A stretch of DNA of 64,000 bases from assembly GCA_050084985.1 (NCBI GenBank), contig JBITNC010000001.1:89714001-89778000 (forward strand). The letters run 5' to 3'. A program made the position numbers and the translations under genes. Source of the DNA: Nageia nagi. Its lineage: Eukaryota > Pinophyta. Position 1 is the stretch's first letter. Each line of letters opens with the position of its first letter. Of the stretch, positions 22,540 through 35,262 are shown piece after piece. Below the pieces are notes generated by a model that ran no database searches, was not told the origin of the DNA, and saw only the letters and a program-made list of their open reading frames with translations.

Positions 22540-23738
22540 TATTTGCACTTATAATATTTGTTTGGAATTGCAATGGGATGCTTTGGTCCTCCCCTGGCTC
22601 AGTTTAAGACATTATCCATCAGTAAGATTTGATACTATTCTCAGATATGCAAGAGAAATATGTTAAGGGGCTCCCTCTCTTCTCATGTTTTACTTGGATC
22701 TCCACCTACAGGATCTTAGGTCATGCAAGACTTAGTGGATGTGGTTCGAGAGGTGTTGCCTTCCTAGTAAGAGATCATTTATTACCGAGGATTCGTATTG
22801 AGAGTATAGACCCACATGCTTGCTACATTTGGATTTTTCTAGCATAAGCCCCACCCCTCAAGAGGTTATTTATTGCTAGATGTTACTTTCCATCTGCAAC
22901 CTCGAGCTATGACCTCTTTCCAGATATCATCAAATATTCCATCTAGGGAGAAATTATGTTGTTAGGAGACTTCAATGGTAGGATTGAAAACTTATAGAGC
23001 TAGTACTTATAGTATTATAGATCTATTACATATTCAAGCACTTGATCACCAACTAGTTCTCTAGAGAGACTCTGTTGACTCCCTATCCCCTTCAAGTTGT
23101 GGTAGATTCTTTCTTGAACTTGAAGAGACACATAATCTTCTGATTCTAAATGGAATTTCTCTATTCTTGTAGTCCAAACACCACACCTATTTCCCCCATG
23201 GTTGGAGGCTCCAATGTTTTATACTTTATCCTTTCTAGTCCCCCTCTTGTATCACACATCCATACCTTCTAAGTTTACCCTCATATCGTGCTTGTAGACC
23301 ATGTACACATCACTTTTTCCCTATGAGAACACCTTTCATCATCCCCTCCCATTAGTGTACCCATCCCAGACCTCATCACATGACCATCCTCCTTGATCGG
23401 GAGCATGATCCCCTCTATAATCATATCTCACAACAAAAGCTCATTGGTCTACATTCTCTTTCATCAGTTGAGGACCAAGCACTCTTTTTGGATGATTCCC
23501 TCCACTTAGCAACCCTCCATATATTCACGCACCTTATTAGGTCCCCTCCTTACTCCCATCACGTTGGTCATTGTCCAATGAATACTTAGTTTGACTTTGA
23601 GTGTACAAAGTTCCATTGTAGCCTTCTTCGATCCATGGAAATCAATCATAGGTCCTCCTCCACCACTGTTCTCTGCCAATCGTACCATTGTCTCCTTAGG
23701 ACTAAGAAGCATAACTTCTTATCCAAAAGAAGATTAGA
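22540..23738 (+). pseudogene. LINE ORF2, endonuclease part (broken)
   Basis: Apurinic-type endonuclease at the N-terminus of LINE ORF2. A start-like FVWNCNG (about 22555-22580) is followed by GSRGVAFLVRDHLLP (about 22745-22790), the signature LLGDFNGRI with G-D-F-N (22965-22976), and a TYFPHGWRLQCF-like block (about 23185-23225) before the endonuclease end. The linker to RT continues to 23738, where the Tat element has inserted (duplication GGTCA 23739-23743). The same frame family resumes at 32126. Stops are frequent. Confidence 0.8.
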
Positions 23739-23743
23739 GGTCA

Positions 23744-24377
23744 TGTAGACCTAAAATAATGCATAAATAATAAAATCAACACACTATTTTTCTACAATAT
23801 GTAATTGAAGCATATATCAAAAATTTGGCATTCAACAAATAATGATAATCAATTTACCTTCATCGTAATCACATAAACATAAAATAACAAAAACCATTCG
23901 TCAATAAACATAATGCATTCAAATAGGTGCATGCCTCTAATGGCCCAAGATACCACATCATTGGTTGCATGAATTAAACAAATTGATGAATGGAATAAAA
24001 AGTATGCGAAAGTGAGATGAAGGGTTTAAAGATATATATAGAGGTGGTGTTACAAAATATCATTGTTGGTAGGATAGAATGATCTTGCATGTTTTTGGTA
24101 TCTCTCTTGGTATTTATGAGGCCCTCACATAACACCTCTTTGCATTGCCTTTGATATGTATTTATAGAATATCTTGGTCTTGTTTGATTCTTTGAATCAT
24201 TGAACATTACATGGTTTGAGGTGTCTTTCTTAATATTTGACACCTTTTACACTGTACAATGGCCAATTATATTGATTACATTTTCTTGGGTATATTTTAA
24301 TCTTTTTTACAATAAATATCTTTATTACTATAAAATGAATTATTAAATAAATAATAATTCATTTTTAAGAATCTACA
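23744..24377 (-). repeat. 3' LTR of Tat element
   Basis: In minus sense the repeat starts TGTAGATTCTTAAAAATG and ends GGTCTACA, giving a TGTAGA/TCTACA terminal inverted pair. It is copied at 31478-32120. Confidence 0.92.
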
Positions 24378-24395
24378 TTTGACCCCTCTTTGGAG
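24378..24395 (-). promoter_or_regulatory. Polypurine tract of Tat element
   Basis: The minus strand reads CTCCAAAGAGGGGTCAAA directly before the 3' LTR, in the position expected for plus-strand priming. Confidence 0.7.
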
Positions 24396-25530
24396 GTGTG
24401 ATTAAAATAATGAAATTACATATCCAAAGAAGTATAGAAGAAAATTTTTGAGAACTTTCAACTCTTTATCTATGCCACCATTTGATGATGATGATGATGA
24501 TCCTTTTTTGCCCTTTTTTAGTTTGGTTTCCCCAAGAAAGCTCCTTGAGTGGTGCAGCTAAGATAAAATCTAAAGAAGTATGTCTCTTTTCCCCATATGA
24601 TTTTTCTATGATGTAAGGAACTCTACTAGCAAGTAATCTTAAGGTTCCAGGTCCAATCTTTGAAATGGAAGATGTTATTTTTCCTCTTGCACTGTTCAAC
24701 CATGGATCTACCCGTTCTATCATGTGTACTACTCAGGAAACTGATGCTCTCACATCCATGCCTTGATACAAAAGAGGTCACTCTTTCTATGATTAAATGC
24801 TAATGGTTTTCCACTCCATTGGTAGCATAGGAATAGTGAGCATGCCATTGACAGCATGAACCTCTTGATATTTTCTTACCTTCTTCATGATGTAAATACT
24901 CACAAAAAGGTGTTAGAACTACCCTACATGAAAATAATTTGGATACATTATGAGTTTCATCGTACATTGATGATGAGTCAATGTTAGCAATCTACTTATG
25001 GATGAATCACCTATTTTTCTTTTAAGTGAGTGAACTCTCACTAGCTATATCATTGGCCATCGATGGCCATACATTTTATGTCTATGACCTAAAAAAATTA
25101 TGCTTTGTATGGTTCAAATAAAAAACTATGTGGATACACAACAAGTTGCATCTTCCATTGGAGATGAGACAATGTCAACATATTGATCACAACTGTATCA
25201 TTGATTTATCTTTTAAGTGAGTGAACTCTCTCTAACCGTGTCATTGACTATTAAGGACCTAGAGTTTCATATCCATGGTCCACATACATTATACTATCAG
25301 TGATTTTTTTTCTTTTTCTTATTTCTGATTATATATATATTTCTATGAAGTCCATGCACATAGAGGTGCATAGATAGTAATACATGATGTTAGTTGCATG
25401 AAAATAATAAAATATAATGAAAGGAAAAAATTATGATACAAGTACCTTGCATAAGATTTTTGATGAGTTTCAAGGTATATAGCAATTTTCCTTACACAAA
25501 GAAGCATTTTAGATGGTTGGCACTAAAGGT
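24396..25530 (-). other. Tat element region between integrase and 3' LTR
   Basis: About 1.1 kb after integrase. A minus-strand open frame (24466-24723) shows no known domain. A GAT trinucleotide run lies at 24484-24500. On the plus strand the pattern 'TGAGTGAACTCTC … ATTGGCCAT' recurs about 175 bp apart (near 25026 and 25218), pointing to an imperfect internal duplication of about 190 bp. Tat elements often carry non-conserved sequence here. Confidence 0.5.
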
Positions 25531-26640
25531 CTTAGGTTCTTCTTTATCACCCATGGATGATAACTTGTAGGCTCTTGATCCTATTGCTTCCACTACAACA
25601 AATGGGCCCATCCAATTTAGTTCAAATTTTCCTTTGACTTTCATCATTTGCTGCTATCTTATTGATATTCTCCTTCAACACTAAGTCTCCTACTTTGAAT
25701 TCCTTAAACCTTTATATTCTTCCCAAATTCTCTTTTTAGTTTTGCATGATAGACCTTTTGATGCTCAATTTATCTGATTCTTTTCTCATTCAATGATTCT
25801 AATTGCTGCAACCTAGCCTTTCTTACTTCCTCATCAGGAATGCCATCCTATAATGAGCTCCTCAAAGATGGAATTTCTAGCTCCAATGATACTACAACTT
25901 TATCTCCATACACCAATGAGAATGGTGTTGCCCAGTGGCTATTCTAATACTTTTCCTATATGCCATAGTACATATGGTAGTTGCTCATACCAATCTCTTT
26001 TATATCTATCCCAAGTTTTCAAAAAAATGCTCTTGATGATCTTGTTAGTAGTTTCAGCTTGAACATTACATTGAGGATAGTAAAGTGAGAAAAATGATTG
26101 AATAATATGAAATTTATTACAAAAAGCTTTCATTTCCTTACCTTTAAAGTTTTTTCCAATTTCTATAATCAACCTTTGTGGCACACCAAATCTTGTAATG
26201 ATATTTTCAATTAGGAATGCAATGATTTTGTCTTGAATGATTGATTTTATAGGAATGGCTTCAACCCATTTTATAGTGAACTCTTTGGCGGTAATGATAA
26301 ATTGTGACCTTCCCTTGAGTAAGGATTGATAAGCCTAATCAAATCTATGCCCCAAGTAGCAAATGGCCATGGTGAAAATATAAAATTTAAATCTTGAGTG
26401 GGTTATATTTCTAGATTAGCATGCTTTTGATATTGTAGATAAGCCCTCACATGAGTCTTACAATCTTCCTTCATTGTGGGCCAATAGTAACCAATATGCA
26501 AAAGTTTAGTATACAATGCCTTTGCATGAAAATAACCTCCATACAAGCCATCATGTGCCTACTCTAATGTTGTAACTATTTCATGTTGTGTGAGACATCT
26601 TAATAAAGCACCAGATTAAAAGATCTTCTATACAAAACCT
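25531..26640 (-). pseudogene. Tat integrase (broken)
   Basis: Minus-strand integrase. The core segment is RLIIEIGKNFKGKEMKAFCN (about 26178-26115), where the second catalytic Asp position is Glu. It is followed by YYPQCNVQAETTNK with the catalytic Glu region (about 26085-26040) and DRYKRDWYEQLPYVLW (about 26010-25960). The C-terminal domain has GPFVVVEAIGSRAYKLS (about 25605-25550) and FSANHLKCF (about 25530-25505). The zinc-binding N-terminus is very decayed (26300-26640). Stops and shifts separate the pieces. Confidence 0.82.
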
Positions 26641-26764
26641 CACCAATGATCACATACTTAATAGTAGTCCTTTTTAATCACACCTTTTCATTTCTATCAT
26701 AATCATCAATAATTATTTGATGCTTCAAATAATTGTAAATGTAAAATACCAATTCTAATTCTCC

Positions 26765-27270
26765 TCAGTAATGAGACATGTCTATTTCATGCATATATTT
26801 TATATAGGAGGGTGTACCAAGCTTACAAATTTTCAAAATGTTCTCTTCATTCTCAATCTGAATTGGTGCATGAGAAGTTGCACTTGCCATGGCATATGCA
26901 TACCTATTATTAGTCGATGGGATATTATGAATAGTATATCTATTAAAGTAATCCAATAAATCATTAAACACTACCTTATAGGACCTCAAATTATCATCCT
27001 TTGTATCAAAAATATCTTGTATTTGGTTAATTACAAGCTATGAATCATTATAAATTGCTAAATCCTTAATTCGCAATGTGATAGATGCTTTCATATACAA
27101 TAACAAAACTTCATACTCTACCATATTATTAGTACATTCAAATCCAAGTTTGTAAGCCATGAAGATTACCTCATTTGTAGGAGAATCCAAGACAATAGCT
27201 ACCTCTACTTGGTAAGAACATTTGGATCCATCGAAGTACAACATCTAGACATTGGGTTCATGTTCTGTGA
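26765..27270 (-). pseudogene. Second (plant-type) RNase H of Tat element
   Basis: An RNase H domain of the kind captured by Tat elements in addition to their own. LYFDGSKCS (first Asp, about 27243-27215), NNMVEYEVLL (Glu, about 27130-27100) and AIYNDS (Asp, about 27060-27040) are all present. After a gap comes RSYKVVFNDLLDYF … NNRYAYAMASA (26985-26870), the tail linking to integrase; the fourth acidic residue (usually RYADAMA) is Tyr here. It follows the normal RNase H and precedes integrase, the standard Tat order. Confidence 0.85.
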
Positions 27271-27439
27271 GACACACTTATTCATTAGGGATTGACATTT
27301 CATCAAAATCATACCACTCATGATCTTATGACAAATCCACATGCTACCAACAATGTGGATCATCTTCATATTCATATGTAAATTCTTCATGGATGATTTT
27401 TTCATCATTCTGAGGGAAGTTAGCAATCAAATCTATAAT

Positions 27440-28900
27440 GGCCTACCCTTTTACAAACTTTTGTTTGACCATATGGATTAACAGGGCTAACAACAACTGT
27501 AGTGCAATACAATAAATAGTGTCTCAATTTTTTAGTAAGAAATATGATACCATAGCAAAGTTTTTCCATTAGATTTTATCTAGTTTCATAATCAATAAGA
27601 GTTTTGCTAAGGTAATAGATGGCCCTTTCCTTGTTTTCATCATCCTTTTGACACAACATTTCCCCCAAGGCATACAATGTGGATGATATATATAAATAAC
27701 CTAGTTTTGAAAAGTTTATAGGCACTGAAATAGGAGGATTTAGAAAGTACTATTTGATATCTTCAAAATCTTTTTCATATATTTCATCCCACACAAACTT
27801 GACATCCTTTTTCAGCAAATGAGTAAAGGGATTACATTTATCTCTAAGATGGGAAATTAATCTTCTTATCAAGTTGATCTTACCTTGGAGACTCCTTAAT
27901 TGTTTAAGATTCCTTGGAGTAGGCATACTAACTATGGCTTTTAGTTTTTTGGGATCTACCTCAATTCCTATTTTAGACACCATAAAACCAAGCAATTTTC
28001 TTGAAGTGACACCAAAAGCACATTTTGAGGTTTGAGTCTAAGCTTGTACTTTTTCAAAATTTGGAAGACCTCCTTAAGAAAATCTAAATGATCTTGGACC
28101 TAGTTTTACTTCACCAATATATCATTAACATATACCTCTACTGATTTATGGATGTGCTTACAAAACATTAAGTCCATAGCCCATTGGTAAGTGGCACCTA
28201 TATTTTTAATTCCAAAAGGTATAATGTTCCAACAATAATTTCCCCATGGAGTAGTGAAAGTAATCTTATGTTGGTCAGTCAGATTGATTAGTATTTGATT
28301 ATAACCAAAAAAACCATCCATGAAAGATAATGTATCATGACCAATAATGCTATTCACAATTGTATCAATGTTAGCAATGAGAAATCATCTTTTGGACAAG
28401 TATTATTAATATCATGGAAGTTAGTACAAATTTCCTCATTTGGGTTTATAACAAGAACAATATTATCCATCCATTTAGAATAATAAATTGGTTTAATGAA
28501 TCCTGCATTCAAATACTTTTATATTTTTTTCTTGACTAACAAATCTTTTGAAGGATGCATTTTTCTTGGCTTTTGCTTGATTTTCTTAACCCCCTTTTTA
28601 AGTGGTAAATTATGCATAACAAATGAAGGATCTAAACTAGGCATATCATCATAAGACCAAGAAAATTTTTTATGATGTTCGATGAATTTATTTTTGTACC
28701 TTTCTTGTTGTGGTATAGGGAGGCTACTCTAACTTGAACCAATTTTTTGTCATCAGTAGTACCAATATTGACATTTGTAATTCTTTAGCTAGAAATGTAA
28801 GCTCATCTTTTTTCTGTAATAGGGAAGATTTAATTCCTCTAATCCATATATGTCACTTCAAAAATACCCAATTATGAGAATATAACTAACTTGCCTCTTT
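27440..28900 (-). pseudogene. Tat reverse transcriptase and first RNase H (broken)
   Basis: In minus order: RT with TLSFMDGFFGYNQI (first Asp, about 28330-28290), TPWGNYCWNIIPFGIKN and VEVYVNDILVK (28140-28106). The last is the catalytic box, with YVDD changed to YVND. LGFMVSKIGIEVDPKKLKAI (27992-27935) and the connection follow. The first RNase H is LYISSTLYALGEMLCQ … ERAIYYLSKTLIDYE (about 27690-27575) and KLRHYLL. The N-terminal RT part (28500-28900) is poorly preserved. The catalytic Asp-to-Asn change alone would abolish activity. Confidence 0.87.
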
Positions 28901-30334
28901 TCATTAAACTTAGGCAAATTTGAATGTGCCCCCAAGTATTCTAAAATATCATCATCAATATTGAAGCAATCAAATTCTAAAGGTATAGTATTATCAATCC
29001 ACATATCTCTATCAATATCATTAGATAATTCAATCAAATTGCATTCTTTCACAAACTTAATAGGTCTCAATGCTTGCTTAGTATTTTTTTACTACAATCC
29101 ATCTTTAATCATCTATGCTTTTGAATTATCAGGAAAAGAAGGAATCCCTTGCTTAGACTTTCCTAATACTCTCCCTTTGTACTTACAATTTTTAACCATA
29201 TATTTGTGAATAAAAGGAGATGAAAAGAATTTACCTATTTCAATAGTCGTTAGTGCTTATGTTGACTTATTTAGATTGGTGAGATGGACATGATAGAGAA
29301 ATATCCCTCTCCATCTCCATTGGTTTCATGCCACTGATGACCCTCAAGTAGGATAGCACATCACTGATGATCTTCCATAGATAATATTTTAGGTCACCCC
29401 AAATCCTTTACGAATGCAAACAAATCCATGTTCTCAATTCTATATGTACCCATTCTTGTTTCCATAATCAAAGGTTATTTTTTGGTATTTTCCCCTAGTG
29501 CACCTTATTCTAAGGTCTCAATCTCATATCTTGGACAAGTCATTATAAATTCCTTAAAATCTACTGCATTACAAAAAGCATATGGCTCTAAGCATTGTAT
29601 GGACCTCACCCTAATATTCAAATTTTAATTTGCCATGCACTATATATGGGATTGCATCCATATCATGAAGCCAAGGCCTTCCCAATAACAAATTATATGA
29701 TAATTTGGAATCAACAACCTAAAAATTAAATGCAATTATTCTTACTCCTGTGGTTACCATAATTGTGGCTATTCCAACTGGCTTTTTAGATGAGACCTAA
29801 TCCTGAATGTAGCTTCTTCTAATGGAGGGATATCTATACCTTTTTCTTGGAGTTGGATCAAAAACTTATGAGAAAACACATTAATAACTGATTATTATTT
29901 ATCAATGTTATTTTAATCTCCCATCCATCAATCATAGGTGAAATATATAAAGCTAAGCATTCATCAAGTAGTTCCTTATTAAGCTTTTCAAATTTATAAA
30001 AAGAGATATTATCACATTCCTTGATAGAACTAATATTTTCAAAAAAATATAGCAGTAGACATATTTGTAGGGACTATCTCCTTTTTGAACAAAGCATATA
30101 AGATCTTTATATGTGTTTCAGATGTAGATATAAGATCATATAAACTAATCTTGGTAGGAGTAGTATTTAATTGCCCAATCATACTATATGTATTTGGATA
30201 AGGTGGGATACTTGTTCCGTGGTAACCAAATTTGGAGCATATCTTGGATGCCCTCTTTGCAACCCAGCATAAAATTCTTTGTCCATTGAAACTATATTTA
30301 CTATTATCCATTGATTTGAATATGTTTGATCAAT
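28901..30334 (-). pseudogene. Tat protease region (broken)
   Basis: Between gag and RT on the minus strand. 30311-30039 contains PYPNTYSMIGQLNTTPTKIS and LYDLISTSETHIKIL, a conserved linker that follows the zinc knuckle in Tat polyproteins. The protease C-terminus is readable at about 29705-29610 (SYNLLLGRPWLHDMDAIPY). The D-S-G active site was not found in an intact form (expected about 29930-29860). Confidence 0.72.
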
Positions 30335-31420
30335 CTAATACTTCCCCTCAGCAATGAGATCCAATATGGGTGCCTCCAATGTTTTACAAAAATTCATAGC
30401 ATGACCCTTCCTTTGATGATATGTACAATAAGCATATGATTTCACCATAGGAATATTATCATCTTGTGCTAGCTTTTCCAATGGATGCAATAATCCCCTT
30501 TTCATTAGATCCCTCATAATAAACCTTGGCTAAATTGAAAAGTGTTCCTTATATCTTTTGTAGTGGTAGATCTTTACAATTTTGGTGGAGAAGTAGGTCT
30601 ATCAGCCATATGTACTATATTTTATTCTTTTTTGGCATATTTCCTATTCTCTTTCTTGAAAGGATTAGGTTCATACTTGAGCTCTCCTAACTCAACCAAA
30701 ACTTTTTCTTTTTGTAATAACTTTTGTATCAATATTCCTAATCAAACATTCTTATTACTAGGAGCATGCAAATTGATAATTGGAAACATAGAATCTCAAA
30801 ATATATAAAAAATTTCATTTTCATCTAATTTACTTCGAATGTATTGCCATACCTTTTTAAATCATGGAATGTATTTCTCTAGGGCTTTGTTACCCTCTTG
30901 TATCATGGTGCATAACTTTATAATGGTACCCAACTCTTTGATGTTGTCTTGTATTATCCCATGAATACTTTGACCAATGAATTGAAAGAATCAATTGAAC
31001 CTCCAAGAAAATTATAGAACCACTAACTAGCATCACCTTTCAAACTCATTAGGAAAAATTGGCCATAAATTTCTCTTTTGACCCTAATTCCAACAATCAC
31101 TCCTAAAAATTGATAAGATGCTACTTTGGGTCTTGGTTGCCATTGACCATCTTGAACTTGTTGGCCTTGTGCTTAGGTGGTAGGGGATAATTGCAGATCT
31201 TCTTTGATAAGGGTGAGGAGAATACACCATAATATTCCTCTTCAGTTTGTTATGGTCTCCTATTCTCAAGATTAGTAAGTCATGCAATTGTGATAGGATC
31301 TACAACTATCGATGAACTACCAAATTTTTTAGTCTATTTAGTTCTTTACTTATTTTGTGCACTTATTTAAGAAGATCCTGAAATGCTTCTTCCATTTTCA
31401 CACTATAGATGGCCTAAAAA
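30335..31420 (-). pseudogene. Tat gag with zinc knuckle (broken)
   Basis: Gag in minus order from about 31420. The capsid part is strongly decayed. The C-terminal nucleocapsid reads AYCTYHQRKGHAMNFCKTLE (about 30430-30370), a C-x2-H-x4-H-x4-C type knuckle seen in Tat and Athila gag, followed by LDLIAEGKY. Stops interrupt the upstream part. Confidence 0.75.
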
Positions 31421-31477
31421 TAATTGTAAATATTGTAGATTATGCTGATTTGTTACAAAATTATTGTGAGATATCTC

Positions 31478-32120
31478 TGAGAGGGCAAGATAAATTGAAT
31501 AATGTATAAATAATAAAATCAATATACTATTTGTATACAATAAGTAATTGAATCATATATTAGAAATATGGAATTAAATGAACAATAATAATCAATGTAC
31601 CTTCATCATAATCATACAAACATGAAATAATAGAAACATTCATCAACAACCATAATGCATTCAAAGAGGTGCATGCCACCAACAGTGCAAGATACTAAGC
31701 CATTGGCTACGTGAATTAAGCAAATTGATGAATGGAATAAAAAGTATGCAAAAGAAAGATAAAGGGTTTAATAGATCTATGCAAAGGTGGTGTTACAATA
31801 TACCATTATTGGTAGGATAGAACAATCTTACATGTTTTTGGTATCTCTCTTGGTATTTTTGAGGCATTCATATGATACCTCTTTGTGTTGCCTTTGATAT
31901 GTCTTTATAACAATGTCCTAGTCTTGTTTTATTCTTGGGATCATTACACATTACATGGTTTCATATATCGTTTTTAATATTTTACATCTTTTACATTATA
32001 CAATGGCCCATTACATTGATTACATTGCCTTGGGTATATCTTAACCCCTTTTTACAATAAATATCTGATACTATAAAATAAATTATTTAATAAATAATAA
32101 TTCATTTTTAGGCATCTACA
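31478..32120 (-). repeat. 5' LTR of Tat element
   Basis: Second copy of the LTR at 23744-24377. The right end (TCTACA, 32120) is exact and abuts the GGTCA duplication. The left end is uncertain by about 10 bp because the last bases diverge. No confident PBS could be read beyond it. Confidence 0.85.
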
Positions 32121-32125
32121 GGTCA

Positions 32126-34350
32126 TCACCTTCCTACATTCCAATCCCAAATCATTCTTGCACTCCTTAGTACCTAAAAAGCACACTTAAAACTCCATCT
32201 CTCTCCACACTTGGAAGGATTATGCCTCTCACCTCTACACTACTATTAACCAAACTGCAACCATTCATTCCCTTTGATCTCCCAACTCAAACTTTTTCTC
32301 TCCCTCTCTCATTCATTTTGCCATTTAAGACTTTCCTCTAGTAAAGCTCTTGACATTGAAACCTTCAAGAGGAGTTCCTCAAGCATACCATATGCAGCCT
32401 TCCCTCCATCCTCTCTAAGCTTTTAAATAATGTTATTTTCTTGAGTTTCCCTTCTTCTTGAACCTTTAATATCATCCATCCCATCTTTAAATCTACAACC
32501 CCAATGATATGAGAAATTACTACATTATTATGATAGGTCATACATTGGCCAAGCTATATGCCACTACCATAAAGGAGTACATTTCCTATATGGTTGATGC
32601 TAGAGGGTTTCGAGCATTAGGCCAAGCATGGTTTGTAGAGACCATTGCACCATCAACCATATTTTCACTCTTAAAGTGATTATTGAGAGGCTATATTCCA
32701 AAAGGATCCAATCGTTTGATATTTTTTTGATTTTAGAAAGGCCTTTGACACTGTACCCTAACACAAACTTATGGATCAACTACAAATGTTGGGCATTCCT
32801 AATACTAGACTAGTAGCCATTTTAACTCTTTACGAGACTATTATAGGGTGTGTTCACACTCCAAATGGGTTATCAAAGATCATTTTTAGTATAATTGGGT
32901 TGAACCAAGGTTATCTTCTCTCCTTGACATTATTTGGTATATATATTGATGAGCTAGAATTAGTTATCCTTGATACTACTAACCCTTGTTGGTTTTCCTT
33001 TTGCATGGTATTTAGGTTCCCATACTCCTATTTTTTGATGATATCATGTTGTTGTCACACTCAATCGAGGGCCACTAATGCTTGATAGATGTGTTTAGTA
33101 CAAGAAAAGAGCTTATGGTGAACCTTAACAAGACTAAGGTAGTGTCTTTCAATGTTTTAAAAGCTACAACAGATCAAACTTTGCTCATTTTTATGATAAT
33201 GTTATCAAGACTACCTCCTCCTATACATATTTGGATTAAGATTCTCCATGTGAACAATAATACAACCTAGATTTCATTATGGTTATGCAATAGTATCCAT
33301 ACTAGAAAAATAGTGTATACAATTACACCTTTAGGATATTCAATCTAAGATAGATTTATTCCAGACACTGGTCACATCCGTAGCCTTGTATGGGGTGGAG
33401 ATTTGGGACCTTAGCTTGAGAGCAGTGGATTGGATCTCAATAGAGCACATCTTGATCTTTTTTATTTCTCATTTCATTCAAAGTAAAAGGACATCCCCAC
33501 ATATTATCATACTTACATAGTTCAATTACCAACCCCTTCTAGTGTGGGTTTTTACTTTCTTAGTCCTTTACATATGTTGCTTTAAATATTTATCTTCCCA
33601 TTGGGGGAATTTAGATAGGATTTCAATATGATCTTTGATCTCCTCACTTGATCTAACCATGTAGGGATGCCATCAATGTTGGTTTGCAAATTTTTTTGAG
33701 ATGCTACAAAGATTTGGTTTTTCCCCTAATCAACTACCTCTACCATTGTATGACTCATCTGGGACCCCAACTAACTCTTTATCTATGATTAAGAGATTAT
33801 TTATAAAGATTTCATTTAGACCACTTAGGTGTCTCCCCCTTCATACTACCTTCACTTAAATAGAGGTTTTATTCTCCTACCTAGATATACCAGTTTACAT
33901 CTACCTTTGGGGCTAAGGATGTTCCTTAGATAGTTTTAGGTTTGCTCCCACTAGCTAAGGATTGAGATAGACCACTACATAGATAAAGATTTGTGAGTTA
34001 TCTTCCTTTTCTCTTTGGAGGCTAAGTTTGAGGACCATTTTATCTTCTAGTGCTCAATATATTATGAGATACAAGGCCAATACCATTGCCTCTTTCAAGA
34101 TTCTGACGACTCATTAGCCACATTCCTTCATTACCTAGATCAATGATGTTTGGTTCTCTATTTTGGAGAGGCCTTCTCTCTTCAAACATGCCTTCTTGTT
34201 CATGTCTAGAATTCACTTGAGGTTTGATACACCACATCATTCTTTTGAGCTCCCCCTTTGGAAGAGGTTCATAAGAGATATCAGGATGAGCCTCCACAAC
34301 CACTTTGATGGACTAGGATATGTATCTAAAGCATGTAGGTACAATTTATG
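32126..34350 (+). pseudogene. LINE ORF2, reverse transcriptase and C-terminus (broken)
   Basis: Continuation of the LINE ORF2 after the Tat insertion. RT blocks: CTINHIFTLKVIIERLYSKR (32645-32705), DFRKAFDTVP (about 32728-32758, first Asp), LMDQLQMLGIPNTRLVAIL (32768-32825), GLNQGYLLSLTLFGIYIDEL (32900-32955) and the catalytic FFDDIMLLS (33031-33057; FFDD in place of the usual YADD). The C-terminal block LVTSVALYGVEIW (about 33367-33405) and the following stretch match the region after RT in these LINEs. Many stops and shifts are present; the acidic catalytic pair is kept. The clade is L1-like at best guess. Confidence 0.85.
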
Positions 34351-34685
34351 ATGTACCATATCATCAACTTATTCTCAACCATTAGTAGCACTACAACCAT
34401 ATCTCATAGCAATGATTGAGACTCCTCTTTGGAATAAAGAGTACCACTATAATACCCCTAGAAAGACCCATTGTGACCTCCCTCTAGATGTTTTAGCTTT
34501 TTTGTATCTCCCTTATTTTAGGGTTGGTACCTTTCACGGTTGTAGTTGATTATATCATTTTCTAAGCTTTTAGGTGTTGCTTTAGTTGCTGCTTTATTGG
34601 TCTCATAATCATGATTGTACTGCAGTGCCATTGACCACTTTTATTCATATGTGGACATTAATATACTTTCTTTATTTTTGGTGCC
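34351..34685 (+). other. LINE 3' end, no gene
   Basis: Sequence between the last readable LINE codons and the second minisatellite block. No clear poly-A tail is visible; the last bases before the array read CTTTATTTTT. The LINE end is placed here only because the 17-bp repeats resume at about 34686. Confidence 0.45.
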
Positions 34686-35136
34686 ATGTAATGTACAATG
34701 TCACAATATATATATTTAATGCCACATCATATATTATGCCACATCATATCTAGTGCCACATCATCTCTAGTACCATATCTTATATGACATCATGTCATCT
34801 TTGGTGCCACATCATCTTTGATGCCATGTCATGCACCACATCAGCTCTAGTGCCATGTCAAGCATAATGCTACTTCATCTTTGATGCCATCATGCATGAC
34901 ACCATATCATCCATGATGTCATGTAATGCATGACACCATATCATCCATGATGCCATGTCATATCTATTGCCATGTAATCCATGATACCACATCATCTAGG
35001 GTACCCATATTGCAACATCATCTTAATCACCACTCATCCCATATGCCACATCACCTTGTATGCCATGTCACCCTATGTCATCATGTCATCTTATCTACCA
35101 CATCATCACATATGCCATGTAACTCATGGAGTGACA
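34686..35136. repeat. Minisatellite, 17-bp unit (right block)
   Basis: The same repeat family as 18172-20632, with units such as GCCACATCATCTCTAGT and GCCATGTCATGCATGAC-like forms; roughly 25 copies. It is the part of the array cut off by the LINE insertion. Units are more degenerate towards the right end (CACCCTATGTCATC). Confidence 0.9.
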
Positions 35137-35167
35137 TTGTGCAAGACACAAGTTAATTAATTTTATA

Positions 35168-35262
35168 ATAAAAATATAATAACTTTTAAGGGTGTGGGCA
35201 CTTGATTTAAACCAAGGACCTTCTCTGTTGAGGCCTACACCCTTACCATTTGTCTTTTATGG
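35168..35262 (-). repeat. Possible tRNA-derived (SINE-like) fragment
   Basis: On the minus strand a tRNA-like layout is seen: TGGTAAGGGTGTAGGCCT (A-box-like) followed about 30 bases later by TTGGTTTAAATCAAG (degenerate B box, normally GGTTCRANNC). This resembles tRNA-derived SINE heads. It does not fold into an acceptable tRNA cloverleaf by eye, and no poly-A tail was defined. Confidence 0.3.

Larger units (their letters stand above)
23744..32120 (-). mobile_element. Full-length Tat-type Ty3/Gypsy element
   Basis: A complete, dead, minus-strand element of 8377 bp. LTRs are 23744-24377 and about 31478-32120. The perfect target duplication GGTCA is at 23739-23743 and 32121-32125. In minus order it carries gag with a zinc knuckle, protease, RT, RNase H, a second plant-type RNase H, and integrase. 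The dual RNase H is the hallmark of the Tat lineage. The LTRs differ at very roughly 15% of positions over the part compared by eye, more than in the other complete elements here, so it is probably the oldest of them. It lies within LINE ORF2. Confidence 0.94.

Noticed and set aside
24466-24723. Possible extra gene between Tat integrase and 3' LTR
   Set aside because: 85 codons, no domain, includes a GAT microsatellite; kept only as part of the non-coding 3' region.
27205-27426. Minus-strand open frame rich in Met
   Set aside because: It overlaps the second RNase H in a different frame, and the RNase H reading has the catalytic motifs.
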